Source: Comamonas piscis
Lineage (GTDB): Bacteria > Pseudomonadota > Gammaproteobacteria > Burkholderiales > Burkholderiaceae_C
DNA: 64,000 nucleotides
Reading direction: 5' to 3'
NCBI RefSeq assembly: GCF_014109725.1
Contig: NZ_CP058554.1
Coordinates: 1,116,001-1,180,000 of the forward strand
The first letter of the stretch is position 1, and each line of letters opens with the position of its first letter. The translations under genes and the position numbers were made by a program. The notes under the pieces are model-generated. The model did not search any database. It was not told where the DNA came from and saw only the letters and a program-made list of their open reading frames with translations. Below, one piece after another: positions 43,431-52,270 of the stretch.

Positions 43431-44822
43431 TCAATTCAGCTGGGCCAGCGCCCGCGAAAAAGGCGCGGGCAGGTCATGGGCCAGGCGCAGGCCCGGGCCA
43501 CCGGCCTGGGTGATACCCATGGTCTGCAGCCAGGCCTCGAACTCGGGCGTGGGCCGCAGGCCCAGGGTCTTGCGCAGGTAGAGCGCATCGTGGAAGGAGG
43601 TGGTCTGGTAGTTCAGCATGATGTCGTCCGAGCCCGGAATGCCCATGATGAAATTGATGCCCGCTACGCCAAACAAGGTCAGCAGCACATCCATGTCGTT
43701 CTGGTCGGCCTGCGCATGGTTGGTGTAGCAAATGTCGCAGCCCATCGGCAGGCCCAGCAGCTTGCCGCAGAAATGGTCTTCCAGCCCGGCGCGGATGATC
43801 TGCTTGCCGTCGTAGAGGTACTCGGGGCCGATAAAGCCGACCACGGTATTCACCAGCAACGGCTGGAACTTGCGCGCCACCGCATAGGCGCGCGCCTCGC
43901 AGGTTTGCTGGTCCAACCCATGGTGGGCGCCGGCCGACAGTGCGCTGCCCTGGCCGGTTTCAAAGTACATGGCATTGTTGCCGACCGTGCCGCGCGCCAG
44001 GCTCTGCGCCGCGTCATAGCCCTCTTGCAGCAGGGCCAGGTCAATGCCAAAGCTGCGGTTGGCATCTTGCGTGCCGGCGATGGACTGGAAGACCAGGTCC
44101 ACCGGCACGCCCCGGCCAATGGCCTCGATGCTGGTGGTCACATGGGTCAGCACGCAGGACTGGGTGGGGATCTGGTACTGCTGGATCACCTCGTCGAGCA
44201 TGTAGAGCAAGGTGCTGACGGCGGCAATGCTGTCGCTGGCCGGGTTGATGCCGATGACGGCATCGCCATTGCCATACATCAGGCCGTCGAGGAGGCTGGC
44301 GGCAATGCCCGAGGGGTCGTCTGTGGGGTGGTTGGGCTGCAGGCGGGTGGACATGCGGCCGGGCAGGCCGATGGTGTTGCGAAAGCGGGTGACGACGCGG
44401 CATTTCTGCGCGATCAGGATCAGGTCCTGGTTGCGGCAGAGCTTGGAAGTGGCGGCCACCATCTCCGGGGTCAGGCCGGGCGCCAGTGCGCTCAGCGTGG
44501 CCTCATCAGCGGCATCGGACAGCAGCCAGTCGCGGAAACCGCCCACCGTCAAATGCGCCACCGGGGCAAAGGCGGCACGGTCATGGCTGTCGATGATCAG
44601 GCGGGTGACCTCGTCGCTCTCATAAGGCACCAGCGCCTCTTGCAGAAAGTGCGCCAGCGGCAGGTCGGCCAGCGCCATCTGCGCAGCGACGCGCTCGGTG
44701 TCATGGCGGGCCGCGACGCCCGCCAGGCTGTCGCCCGAGCGGGCAGGGGTGGCTTTGGCCATCAGCTCGCGCAGCGATGCAAATACATGGCGCTCGGCGC
44801 CGACGGTATGGGAATAGGGCAT
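43431..44822 (-). CDS. eutB: Ethanolamine ammonia-lyase large subunit EutB
   Basis: EutB is the catalytic alpha subunit, 463 residues. Conserved segments include GLPGRMSTRLQPNHPTDDP, GDAVIGINPASDS, LTHVTTSIEAIGRG, YFETGQGSALSAGAHHG, GPEYLYDGKQIIRAGLEDHF and GIPGSDDIMLNYQTTSFHD, which build the substrate and B12 site. It begins nine bases after the permease stop and is followed directly by eutC. No reactivase (eutA) or microcompartment shell genes are in the window. Confidence 0.96.
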   Translation of the reverse strand: MPYSHTVGAERHVFASLRELMAKATPARSGDSLAGVAARHDTERVAAQMALADLPLAHFLQEALVPYESDEVTRLIIDSHDRAAFAPVAHLTVGGFRDWLLSDAADEATLSALAPGLTPEMVAATSKLCRNQDLILIAQKCRVVTRFRNTIGLPGRMSTRLQPNHPTDDPSGIAASLLDGLMYGNGDAVIGINPASDSIAAVSTLLYMLDEVIQQYQIPTQSCVLTHVTTSIEAIGRGVPVDLVFQSIAGTQDANRSFGIDLALLQEGYDAAQSLARGTVGNNAMYFETGQGSALSAGAHHGLDQQTCEARAYAVARKFQPLLVNTVVGFIGPEYLYDGKQIIRAGLEDHFCGKLLGLPMGCDICYTNHAQADQNDMDVLLTLFGVAGINFIMGIPGSDDIMLNYQTTSFHDALYLRKTLGLRPTPEFEAWLQTMGITQAGGPGLRLAHDLPAPFSRALAQLN

Positions 44823-44831
44823 GGTGGCTCG

Positions 44832-46238
44832 TCAGGGCGTTGTCTCGCCGGGGGCGTCCGCCACCAGGTGGTGGCGGCTGTACAGCGCAAAGTAGGCGAC
44901 GAAGACGGCGTAGACGATGACGGCGCCAACGAGCACCCGAGGGTCTACCAAGAAGCCCGCCACTACGGCGATGCAGGCCAGCACCAGCGCAATGCCCGAG
45001 GTGAACACGCCCCCCGGCGTGCGGTAGGCGCGGGGCAGGTTCGGCTCCTTGATGCGCAGCCAGATGTGCGAGGCCATCATCATCACGTAGGAGATGGTGG
45101 CGCCAAACACTGCGACGAGGATCAGCAGATCGCCCTGGCCGCTGAGCGACAGCGCAAAGCCGATGGCGCCGGGTACCAGCAGGGCCAGATAGGGCGTTTT
45201 GCGTTGGGTGGTCAACGACAAACCCCGGGGCAGGTAACCGGCGCGCGACATCGCAAACACCAGGCGCGAGTAGCCATAAATGATGGAGAAGAAGCTGGCA
45301 ATCAGCCCGGCCAGGCCGACAAAATTGACGAAGCGGCTGATCCAGGTGGGGCCGCCCAGCACCTTGCTGGACTCCAGCGCCTCGACCAGCGGGTTGCCCG
45401 AGTTCATCAAGGCCGCCGCACCGGCACCGCCCGGTGCCAGCACCAGGATCAATCCGCAAAAGACCACCAGCACGACGATGGCGCCGATCAAACCCCTGGG
45501 CAGATCGCGGCGCGGGTCCTGCGCTTCTTCGGCGGCCAGCGGCACACCTTCCACCGCCAGAAAGAACCAGATGCCATAAGGGATGCAGGCCCAGATGCCG
45601 AGGTAGCCAAAGGGCAGAAAGTCGCTGGCGCCCCAGGCATCGGTGGGTGCAATGTCAAACAGGTTGCTGAACTGGAAATGCGGCACCATCGCGACGACAA
45701 ATACCACCAGCGCGACCACCGCCAGCGCGGTGACGGCAAAAATCAGGCGCAGAGCCTCGCCGGCGCCATAGATATGGATGCCCAGAAACACGGCATAAAA
45801 GCCCAGGTAGACCATCCAGCCATCGATGCCGAACAGCGACTGGCAGTAGGCGCCGATAAAGGTGGCGATGGCGGCCGGGGCAATCGCGTATTCCATCAGG
45901 ATTGCCACACCGCAGAGAAACCCACCCCAGGGCCCAAAGGCGCGCCGCGCAAAGCCATAACCGCCGCCGGCCGTGGGGGCGATGGTCGCCAGCTCGGCCA
46001 GCGCAAAGCACATGCAGGCGTACATGGTGGCCATCAGCGCGGAGGCCACCATCAAGCCGCCCCAGCCCCCCGTTTTGAGGCCAAAGTTCCAACCAGCGAA
46101 ATCGCCGGAGATGACATAGGCCACCCCCAGGCCGACCAGCAGCAGCCAGCCGGCTGCCCCGCGCTTGAGCTGGCGCTGCTCGAAATAGTTGCTGGGCTGC
46201 GCGGCGCTGGCGCCTGCTTGCGGGGTGTTATCGGCCAT
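44832..46238 (-). CDS. eat: Ethanolamine permease (APC superfamily)
   Basis: This is an inner-membrane amino-acid/polyamine/organocation-type transporter with about 12 spans and 468 residues. GLGVAYVISGDFAGWNFGL near the N-terminus and AGGGYGFARRAFGPWGGF are characteristic of the ethanolamine permease branch. It is first in the permease-eutB-eutC unit and divergent from an AraC-type gene, as expected for an inducible uptake and degradation set. Confidence 0.92.
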   Translation of the reverse strand: MADNTPQAGASAAQPSNYFEQRQLKRGAAGWLLLVGLGVAYVISGDFAGWNFGLKTGGWGGLMVASALMATMYACMCFALAELATIAPTAGGGYGFARRAFGPWGGFLCGVAILMEYAIAPAAIATFIGAYCQSLFGIDGWMVYLGFYAVFLGIHIYGAGEALRLIFAVTALAVVALVVFVVAMVPHFQFSNLFDIAPTDAWGASDFLPFGYLGIWACIPYGIWFFLAVEGVPLAAEEAQDPRRDLPRGLIGAIVVLVVFCGLILVLAPGGAGAAALMNSGNPLVEALESSKVLGGPTWISRFVNFVGLAGLIASFFSIIYGYSRLVFAMSRAGYLPRGLSLTTQRKTPYLALLVPGAIGFALSLSGQGDLLILVAVFGATISYVMMMASHIWLRIKEPNLPRAYRTPGGVFTSGIALVLACIAVVAGFLVDPRVLVGAVIVYAVFVAYFALYSRHHLVADAPGETTP

Positions 46239-46294
46239 GGCCTACCTTGTTGTCGATGGTGTCCCCCATGGTGGCAAGAATGTGGGCTGCGCTC

Positions 46295-46319
46295 TATCCG
46301 ATTTCGGCAAATCTGGATA
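46295..46319. promoter_or_regulatory. Inverted repeat in the eut divergent promoter
   Basis: TATCCGATTT (46295-46304) and AAATCTGGATA (46309-46319) are complements around CGGC, with one extra T in the right arm. It lies midway between the two divergent starts and is a candidate operator for the AraC-type activator. Confidence 0.45.
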
Positions 46320-46395
46320 AGGGGAAGGCTGGGTTGACCTTGGTCCGCTTTTTGCATGACCATGCCTGTATGCCCAGCCACGCCATTGCGCCTCC

Positions 46396-47382
46396 ATGTC
46401 CTTGAGCGCCCCTCCTCCATCGCCTGCACTGAGCAGCCGCCGGGCTGCGCAAGTGGCGCAGACCTGTGATGTGGACGAGCAGGCGGCCTTGCTGCAGGGC
46501 TGGAACCAGCGTTACGAGCAGCTGTCGGCCGGCAGTTTTGAGGGCAGGGTCACCAGCCTGCACCTGGGGCCCATCCAGGCCTGGCGTGAATTTTCCAGCC
46601 AAGCCTTGCACCAGACCGGGGCATTGCGCGCCGGGCAGCTGGCCATCGGGCTGCCCAGCAGCATTCCGGGCAACACCATGTTCTGCAACCGCTCTTGCAG
46701 CGAGGGGCATGCGATTGTGTTTTCAGGCGATGGGCCGTTTGAGTTTGTCTCGCCGGGCGGCATGGAGATCATCGACTTTGTCGTGGACCAGGGCAGCCTG
46801 GACCCCTACCTGACTGCCAGCGAGCGCGAACAGCTGCAGGGCCAGCTGGCGCAGCCGCATCTGCGGCCGGTATCGGCCCATGAGCGCTGGCGCCTACCGA
46901 TTCTGCTATCCGACATGCAGCAGTGCCTGGCGCAGACGGCGCCCGAAGCGCTGCCGCCCCAGCAGCTCGACGAGATGGCTGGCGATGTGCTGGCGGCCAT
47001 CGCCGCCGTGCTGCGCGATGGGGTGGGCAGTGAGGCCGATGAGCAGCTGTCTTACCAACGGCGTGCGCATATCGTCAGCATGGCGCGGGAGCGGGTGGTG
47101 GCGACGGGCGCCGATGGCTCATTGACGGTGGAGGACCTGTGCCAGGCGCTGGCAGTGAGCCGCCGGGCCTTGCAGTACTCGTTCCAGGAGGTGCTGGGCA
47201 TCTCGCCGCAAAGCTATCTGCGCGCCGTGCGCCTCAATGGGGCACGCCGCGCCATCAAGCAGGGCAGCAGCGTCTCGGACGCTGCGCTGGCCTGGGGCTT
47301 TTGGCACTTTGGCCGCTTTGCGCAGGAGTACAAGGCGCTGTTTGCCGAGCTGCCCTCGCTGACCTGCAAGCGCTACCGCTGA
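46396..47382 (+). CDS. AraC-family transcriptional regulator (EutR-like)
   Basis: The C-terminal 100 residues contain two helix-turn-helix units of the AraC family (LTVEDLCQALAVSRRALQYSF, then ISPQSYLRAVRLNGARRA and WGFWHFGRFAQEYKALF). The N-terminal 200 residues are a sensor domain unlike the cupin arm of AraC. Length is 328 residues. Position opposite the ethanolamine permease and lyase genes suggests that it activates them in response to ethanolamine with B12, as EutR does in enterobacteria. Confidence 0.86.
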   Translation: MSLSAPPPSPALSSRRAAQVAQTCDVDEQAALLQGWNQRYEQLSAGSFEGRVTSLHLGPIQAWREFSSQALHQTGALRAGQLAIGLPSSIPGNTMFCNRSCSEGHAIVFSGDGPFEFVSPGGMEIIDFVVDQGSLDPYLTASEREQLQGQLAQPHLRPVSAHERWRLPILLSDMQQCLAQTAPEALPPQQLDEMAGDVLAAIAAVLRDGVGSEADEQLSYQRRAHIVSMARERVVATGADGSLTVEDLCQALAVSRRALQYSFQEVLGISPQSYLRAVRLNGARRAIKQGSSVSDAALAWGFWHFGRFAQEYKALFAELPSLTCKRYR

Positions 47383-47399
47383 GCGGCCCGCGCCGCGTA

Positions 47400-48227
47400 T
47401 CAGTCGGGCGCGTCGGCCGCCAGCTCCGGCAGGCCGCGCAATGCGGCATACACGGGGGTGAAGTCGCCCTCGGTCATGTCAAACAGCTGCTGGAAATCGT
47501 CGATGACGAAGTAGGTCTGCTGGTAGCTGTCGATCTTGTAGCGGGTGCGCATGGTGCGCTCCAGCGACAGCGGCAGGCGCTGGGGCAGCGGGCTGGTTAC
47601 CGCATGCTGCAGCTCACCCGATGAGCTCAGGATACCGGCGCCATAGGCGCGGATCTCGCCTTGCTCGCGGATCAGGCCAAACTCGATCGTGTACCAGTAC
47701 AGGCGGCTGAGCATCTCGCAGGCGCCCAGGCGCTCGGCCTTGAGTCCGCCCTGGCCATAGCGCTGTACATAGTCGGCAATCACCGGGTTGAAGAGCAGCG
47801 GCACATGGCCAAACAGGTCGTGGAAGATATCGGGCTCGACCACATAGTCGAACTCTTCTGGCTTGCGGATCCAGTCGGTGACCGGGAATTGCCGGTTGGC
47901 CAGCAGGCTGAAAAAAGGCACCTCCGGGATCAGGCCCGGCACGGCCACAATCTCCCAGCCCGTCGCCAGGCGCAGGCGCTGGTTGATGTCTTCAAAGCGG
48001 GGGATGCGGTCTTCCACGCCCAGCGAGGGCAGCGCATCGATAAAGGCCTGGCTCGCCAGCCCCGGCAGCAAGGCCTTTTGGCGCGCATACAGGCGCCGGT
48101 AGGTGTCGTGGTCGGCCTCGGTGTAGGCGGCGTAGTCTTGCGCGCAGGTGTAGTCATCCTGCGCGCGGCTGTAGTCGCCACGGGGTGGGCGGTCGGATTG
48201 TCCATAAACCACGGGTGCTTGTCCCAT
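47400..48227 (-). CDS. phhA: Phenylalanine 4-monooxygenase
   Basis: PhhA hydroxylates phenylalanine to tyrosine using tetrahydropterin and oxygen. The iron ligands are visible as His136 and His141 (FHDLFGH) and Glu182 (YWYTIEFG). Length is 275 residues, as for bacterial enzymes without the regulatory domain. It is the last of three minus-strand genes with hpd and a Bug gene, so phenylalanine, tyrosine and 4-hydroxyphenylpyruvate breakdown are partly clustered. The pterin carbinolamine dehydratase (phhB) is not in the window. Confidence 0.95.
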   Translation of the reverse strand: MGQAPVVYGQSDRPPRGDYSRAQDDYTCAQDYAAYTEADHDTYRRLYARQKALLPGLASQAFIDALPSLGVEDRIPRFEDINQRLRLATGWEIVAVPGLIPEVPFFSLLANRQFPVTDWIRKPEEFDYVVEPDIFHDLFGHVPLLFNPVIADYVQRYGQGGLKAERLGACEMLSRLYWYTIEFGLIREQGEIRAYGAGILSSSGELQHAVTSPLPQRLPLSLERTMRTRYKIDSYQQTYFVIDDFQQLFDMTEGDFTPVYAALRGLPELAADAPD

Positions 48228-48288
48228 GCTGTGCTCCTTACGTTTTTATAGAGACCAGCCGGGCACCCGCAGTTATGGCTGCAGGCGC

Positions 48289-49254
48289 TCAGTTGGTCTT
48301 GATCTTGATCGTGTTGATCAGAAACTGAAACTTGCGACCTTCCTGCGAGACAAAGTGCGACAGCTCCTTGAGGCGCATGTCTTCAGGCGCAATGCCCATC
48401 TTCAGGTACTCGGCCTTGAAGCGCGGGTCGGTCAGCGCGCCCTGGAAGGCGAAGGCGTACTTTTGCGCTTCCTGGTCGGGCAGGCTGGCAGGCGCAAACA
48501 CGCCAAACCAGGTGGAGACATCAAAGCCTGGCACCGACTCGTTCACCGGCGGCACCTGGGGCAGGGCCACATTGCGGTCTGAGGTGGTCACCGCCAGCGG
48601 CAGCAGCTCGCCAGACTTGATCAGCGGCAGGGCCGAGGCCAGGTTGTCAAACACCACATCGATCTCACCGCTCAGCAGCGCCTTTTGGGCGGGGGCTGCA
48701 CCGGCGTAAGGCACGCTGGGCATCTGCAGATTGGCCAGCGACTTGAGCATCTCGCCCGAGATGTGGCCGATACTGCCGTTGCCGCCCGAGCCCATCTTCA
48801 AGGTGCCAGGGTGGCCCTTGATGTAGGCCACCATCTCCGAGGTGGTCTTGATGCCCAGCTGCTCGGCGCGGCTCTTCTTCATCACCAGCACGTTGGGTAC
48901 GCGTGCCACCAGGATCAACGGCTTGAAGTCCTTCTGTGCGTCGTACTGCGGGGGCGTGCCCAGGTAGGGCAGGACGGCATGCGTGGCCACCGCACCCATC
49001 AGCACCATGTTCTCTTGGGGTTTGGCCTGGGCCACCAGGGTGGCACCGGTGGCGCCACCGGCGCCGGGCTTGTTGGCCACCGTGATGGCGCCCAGTTGCT
49101 TTTCAGCGCCCTGGGCCAGCAGGTGGGCCGAGGTGTCCAGCGGGCCACCTGCGGGGTAGGGCACTACAAAGGTCAGGGGTTGGCTGGCGTTCTGCGCGCT
49201 GGCAGCCAACATGAAACCAGACAGGGCGGCGGCGAGGAAGACGGAGCGTTTCAC
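48289..49254 (-). CDS. Bug-family binding protein in the aromatic amino-acid cluster
   Basis: This is a periplasmic receptor of 321 residues. The GTG at 49254 follows GGAAA and opens a typical signal peptide (KRSVFLAAALSGFMLAASAQ). The mature start LTFVVPYPAGGPLDTSAHLL and NKPGAGGATGATLVAQA are Bug family hallmarks. An upstream ATG in frame adds 28 residues that are not signal-like. It sits between hpd and phhA, so the ligand may be an aromatic acid, but this is inference. Confidence 0.85.
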   Translation of the reverse strand: MKRSVFLAAALSGFMLAASAQNASQPLTFVVPYPAGGPLDTSAHLLAQGAEKQLGAITVANKPGAGGATGATLVAQAKPQENMVLMGAVATHAVLPYLGTPPQYDAQKDFKPLILVARVPNVLVMKKSRAEQLGIKTTSEMVAYIKGHPGTLKMGSGGNGSIGHISGEMLKSLANLQMPSVPYAGAAPAQKALLSGEIDVVFDNLASALPLIKSGELLPLAVTTSDRNVALPQVPPVNESVPGFDVSTWFGVFAPASLPDQEAQKYAFAFQGALTDPRFKAEYLKMGIAPEDMRLKELSHFVSQEGRKFQFLINTIKIKTN

Positions 49255-49344
49255 AATTGTTTCCAGATTGATAAATCGCTCCGGAGTATAGAGAGGCCGC
49301 ATGGCAAATTGAGGAAGATCAACGCTGCGGCCCTTCAATTTTTC

Positions 49345-50469
49345 CTATAACACCCCGCGGCGCATCTGATCGAGCTCAATGCTTTCGAACAGCGCCTTGA
49401 AGTTGCCATTGCCAAAACCGTCATCGCCCTTGCGCTGGATGAACTCGAAGAAGATGGGGCCAAGCTGGTTCTCGCTGAAGATCTGCAGCAGCAGTTTCTG
49501 GCCCGTGCCATCGATCAGGATCTTGCGCTTTTTCAGTTCGGCCACGTCCTCGCCGTGGTCGGGCAGGCGCTTGTCGACCAGCTCGTAGTAGGTGTCGATG
49601 GTGTCGAGCAGCTTGACGCCGCCGGCGCGCAGCTGGTCCACCGTTTCATAGAGGTTGTCCGAGCCCATCGCGATGTGCTGGATGCCTTCGCCGTTGTACA
49701 TGTCCAGGTATTCCTGGATCTGGCCGGCTTTTTCCTTGCCCTCTTCATTGATGGGGATGCGGATCTTGCCGCAGGGGCTGGTCATGGCCTTGCTCTTGAC
49801 GCCGGTGACCTGGCCTTCGATGTCGAAGTACTTGACCTCGCGGAAGTTGAACAGACGCTCATAGAAGTCTGCCCATTCGTCCATGCGGCCCCGGTGTACG
49901 TTGTGGGTCAGGTGGTCGATATAGGTCAGGCCATGGCCGTGCGGGTTCAGGGCCTCTTGGGCGCTGATGCCGGGCAGGGGCTCAAAGTCCACATCGAAGA
50001 AGCCGATGTTGCCGATATCGCCGGCTTGCGCGCCGTTCTTGCCGCGCCAGCGGTCCACCAGATAAATCAGGCTGTCGCCGATGCCCTTGATGGCGGGGAT
50101 GTTCAGCTCGCCCGGGCCGGCCTGGCCAGCATAGCCCCAGGCGCCCAGGCCCAGTGCGCGCTCGTAGGCAGCCTTGGCATCTTGCACGCGGAAGGCAATG
50201 GCGCAGACGCTGGGCCCGTGCAGGCGGGCAAAGCGCTGGGCAAAGCTGTCGGGCTCGGCGTTGATGATGAAGTTGATACCGCCTTGGCGGTACAGGGTGA
50301 CATGCTTGTGGCGGTGGCGGGCCACGGGCTTGAAGCCCATGGACTCGAAGACCTTGCCCATGGCGACCGGATCGGGTGCGGCGTATTCGATGAACTCGAA
50401 ACCGTCGGTGCCCATGGGGTTGTCCCAGGTCGTGAACTCTATGGTTTGGTGGGGGATGGCGGCTGTCAT
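49345..50469 (-). CDS. hpd: 4-hydroxyphenylpyruvate dioxygenase
   Basis: This enzyme converts 4-hydroxyphenylpyruvate to homogentisate in tyrosine breakdown. It is 373 residues with two VOC-type halves. Iron ligands are in LTYIDHLTHNV (His), EGIQHIAMGSDN (His) and PIFFEFIQRKG (Glu). The ATG at 50469 follows GGAGA; a further start 13 codons upstream is less likely. It is first in the hpd-bug-phhA unit and divergent from an Lrp-type gene. Confidence 0.95.
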   Translation of the reverse strand: MTAAIPHQTIEFTTWDNPMGTDGFEFIEYAAPDPVAMGKVFESMGFKPVARHRHKHVTLYRQGGINFIINAEPDSFAQRFARLHGPSVCAIAFRVQDAKAAYERALGLGAWGYAGQAGPGELNIPAIKGIGDSLIYLVDRWRGKNGAQAGDIGNIGFFDVDFEPLPGISAQEALNPHGHGLTYIDHLTHNVHRGRMDEWADFYERLFNFREVKYFDIEGQVTGVKSKAMTSPCGKIRIPINEEGKEKAGQIQEYLDMYNGEGIQHIAMGSDNLYETVDQLRAGGVKLLDTIDTYYELVDKRLPDHGEDVAELKKRKILIDGTGQKLLLQIFSENQLGPIFFEFIQRKGDDGFGNGNFKALFESIELDQMRRGVL

Positions 50470-50689
50470 CGCAGGTCTCCTGTGGATCGTCTCTGGTGTC
50501 GCCAGCATGGGCTGGCTGCTTTGGATCCACTGTACCGGTCTTGGCGCGCAGCATTTTGGCGATTTATCACGCCTTGCTGGCTAGTAAAGCTTGATTTATG
50601 TGTTTATGTCAAAAACTGAGCAGTAAAATTGCGCCATCCTGTTGTGTTGCGCTGTTGCAGTGCAGCAAATGCCATTCGGAACCTCTGCC

Positions 50690-51187
50690 ATGACTACCTC
50701 TGCCTACCCTCTGGACAAACTCGACCGTGCTATTTTGCAGCGCCTGCAGCACAACGGCCGCGAGACCTACGACGTCGTCGGCGAGCAGGTGGGCTTGTCG
50801 TCCAGCGCGGTGCTGCGCCGGGTAAAGCGGCTCGAAGAGGTCGGCGTCATCGAGCGTTATGTGGCTCTGGTCAAGCCTGAGGCGGTGGGCCTGTCGATGA
50901 CGGCCTACCTGAATGTGCGGCTGGAGAAGTTCACCGAGGCGAGCAAGCGCAATCCGCTGGACCTCTTCCGCGCCAGCGTGCAAAGCTGGCCCGAGGTGGT
51001 GGAATGCGTGGCTCTGACCGGCGATATGGACTACCTGCTGCGCGTGGTCGTCGCCGACATGGCGCACTACAGCCGCTTTGTGATGGACACCTTGCTGCGC
51101 CACCCTGCCGTGCAGGATTGCAAGACCAGCTTTGTGCTGGACCGTGTGAAGCTCACCACAGCATTGCCGGTGTTGCCCGGGGTTTAA
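50690..51187 (+). CDS. Lrp/AsnC-family transcriptional regulator
   Basis: The N-terminal helix-turn-helix (LDRAILQRLQHNGRETYDVVG, then LSSSAVLRRVKRLEEVGVIERY) is followed by the RAM ligand-binding domain (VVECVALTGDMDYLLRVVV). It has 165 residues from the ATG at 50690. Its divergent position suggests control of hpd and the rest of the aromatic amino-acid cluster; the effector may be an aromatic amino acid. Confidence 0.9.
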   Translation: MTTSAYPLDKLDRAILQRLQHNGRETYDVVGEQVGLSSSAVLRRVKRLEEVGVIERYVALVKPEAVGLSMTAYLNVRLEKFTEASKRNPLDLFRASVQSWPEVVECVALTGDMDYLLRVVVADMAHYSRFVMDTLLRHPAVQDCKTSFVLDRVKLTTALPVLPGV

Positions 51188-51348
51188 GCTGCATCCGATG
51201 TTGCGCCAGCGCAAATCGCGCTGCTCTTACGCGCTCGGCCAATGGCACCGAAAACTGCATGCCCAAGTGCCCACTTCCAGCGCAAAGCCGCATGGTTGCG
51301 GGCTCTGAATACCCCTTGTTAGCCCGGGGTAAGCCATAGGCACGAAAT

Positions 51349-51365
51349 ATGCTGCGTCGCAGCAT
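51349..51365. repeat. Perfect 17-base palindrome upstream of the GNAT gene
   Basis: ATGCTGCG, a central T and CGCAGCAT form an uninterrupted dyad. It lies just before the -35 box of the promoter at 51368. Confidence 0.55.
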
Positions 51366-51367
51366 GA

Positions 51368-51396
51368 TTGATAATGCACGGGTTAACCCGTATATT
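51368..51396 (+). promoter_or_regulatory. Sigma70-like promoter with a palindromic operator in its spacer
   Basis: TTGATA (51368-51373) and TATATT (51391-51396) are separated by exactly 17 bases. The perfect 14-base palindrome ACGGGTTAACCCGT (51378-51391) fills the spacer and touches the -10 box. Transcription would start near 51403, the ATG of the GNAT gene. Confidence 0.6.
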
Positions 51397-51402
51397 TACC
51401 CC

Positions 51403-52155
51403 ATGATCACGACTAAAGAATGGTTCCCTTCATCCGTTGCCAACGGCATGATGGCGTTTTTCCCCTTCTTTGGCCGCATGGGTGACAGCAAGAACCCCCA
51501 AGACGGCAAGAAGCCCCGACCTTCTGCCTCTATGGTTCCTATCCGCGCCCTCAGTGAGCGTCACCGCCCGCGCATCCTTGCCCACCTGCTGGACCTGGAC
51601 GCGCAAGACCGCTATCTGCGCTTTGGCTACCAGGCCAATGATGCGCAGATCGAGCGCTATGTGGACAGCCTGAACTTTGAGCGCGACGAGATCTTTGGCA
51701 TCTACAACCGCCACCTCAAGCTGATCGCGATGGCCCATGTGGCCTATGCACCGCCCTCGTCCAACATGGGCAGCTGTGCCGAGTTTGGCGTGTCCGTGCT
51801 CAAAATGGGGCGTGGCAAGGGCCTGGGCAGCCGTTTGTTTGAGCGTGCAGCGATGGATGCGCGCACCAAAGGTGTGCAGATGCTGTTCATCCACGCGCTG
51901 TCCGAGAACACCGCGATGCTGAAGATTGCCCGCAAGGCCGGTGCTTCGGTGGAGCGCGATGGCTCGGAGTCCGAAGCTTACTTGAAGCTGCCGCCCGCTG
52001 GTTTTGACACCCGCATGGCCGACCTGGTCGAGGACCAGATGGGCGAGATGGACTACCTGTTCAAAAGGCAGGCGCGGCAGTTCTGGGATTTTCTGTCCAC
52101 CGTGCAGGAAGTGCGGCGCGATGTGCAGCAGGGCCGCCACAAATCGGGCCAGTGA
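51403..52155 (+). CDS. GNAT-family N-acetyltransferase
   Basis: A variable N-terminus of about 45 residues precedes a GNAT domain: VPIRALSERHRPRILAHLL, then AEFGVSVLKMGRGKGLGSRL with the acetyl-CoA loop and LFIHALSENTAMLKIARKAG. It has 250 residues from the ATG at 51403. Another in-frame ATG at 51349 lies inside a palindrome and before the promoter, so it is unlikely to be used. With transcription starting at or near the ATG, the message may be leaderless. The substrate is unknown. It is followed by corC on the same strand. Confidence 0.82.
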   Translation: MITTKEWFPSSVANGMMAFFPFFGRMGDSKNPQDGKKPRPSASMVPIRALSERHRPRILAHLLDLDAQDRYLRFGYQANDAQIERYVDSLNFERDEIFGIYNRHLKLIAMAHVAYAPPSSNMGSCAEFGVSVLKMGRGKGLGSRLFERAAMDARTKGVQMLFIHALSENTAMLKIARKAGASVERDGSESEAYLKLPPAGFDTRMADLVEDQMGEMDYLFKRQARQFWDFLSTVQEVRRDVQQGRHKSGQ

Positions 52156-52270
52156 ACGGCGGATGTGAGGCAGAGCGCTGCTGAAGAATTCAGCAGCGAT
52201 TTCGGAGGAAATCCGCAATCCGTTATCCTGATTGCTTGTTCCACTACCGCACGTCCTGCATTCCAAGACA

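Noticed and set aside
43395..46337. A 980-codon open frame on the plus strand
   Set aside because: It is antisense to eutC, eutB and the permease, and its translation is rich in His, Gln and Gly without domains. It arises from GC-rich codon usage on the opposite strand.
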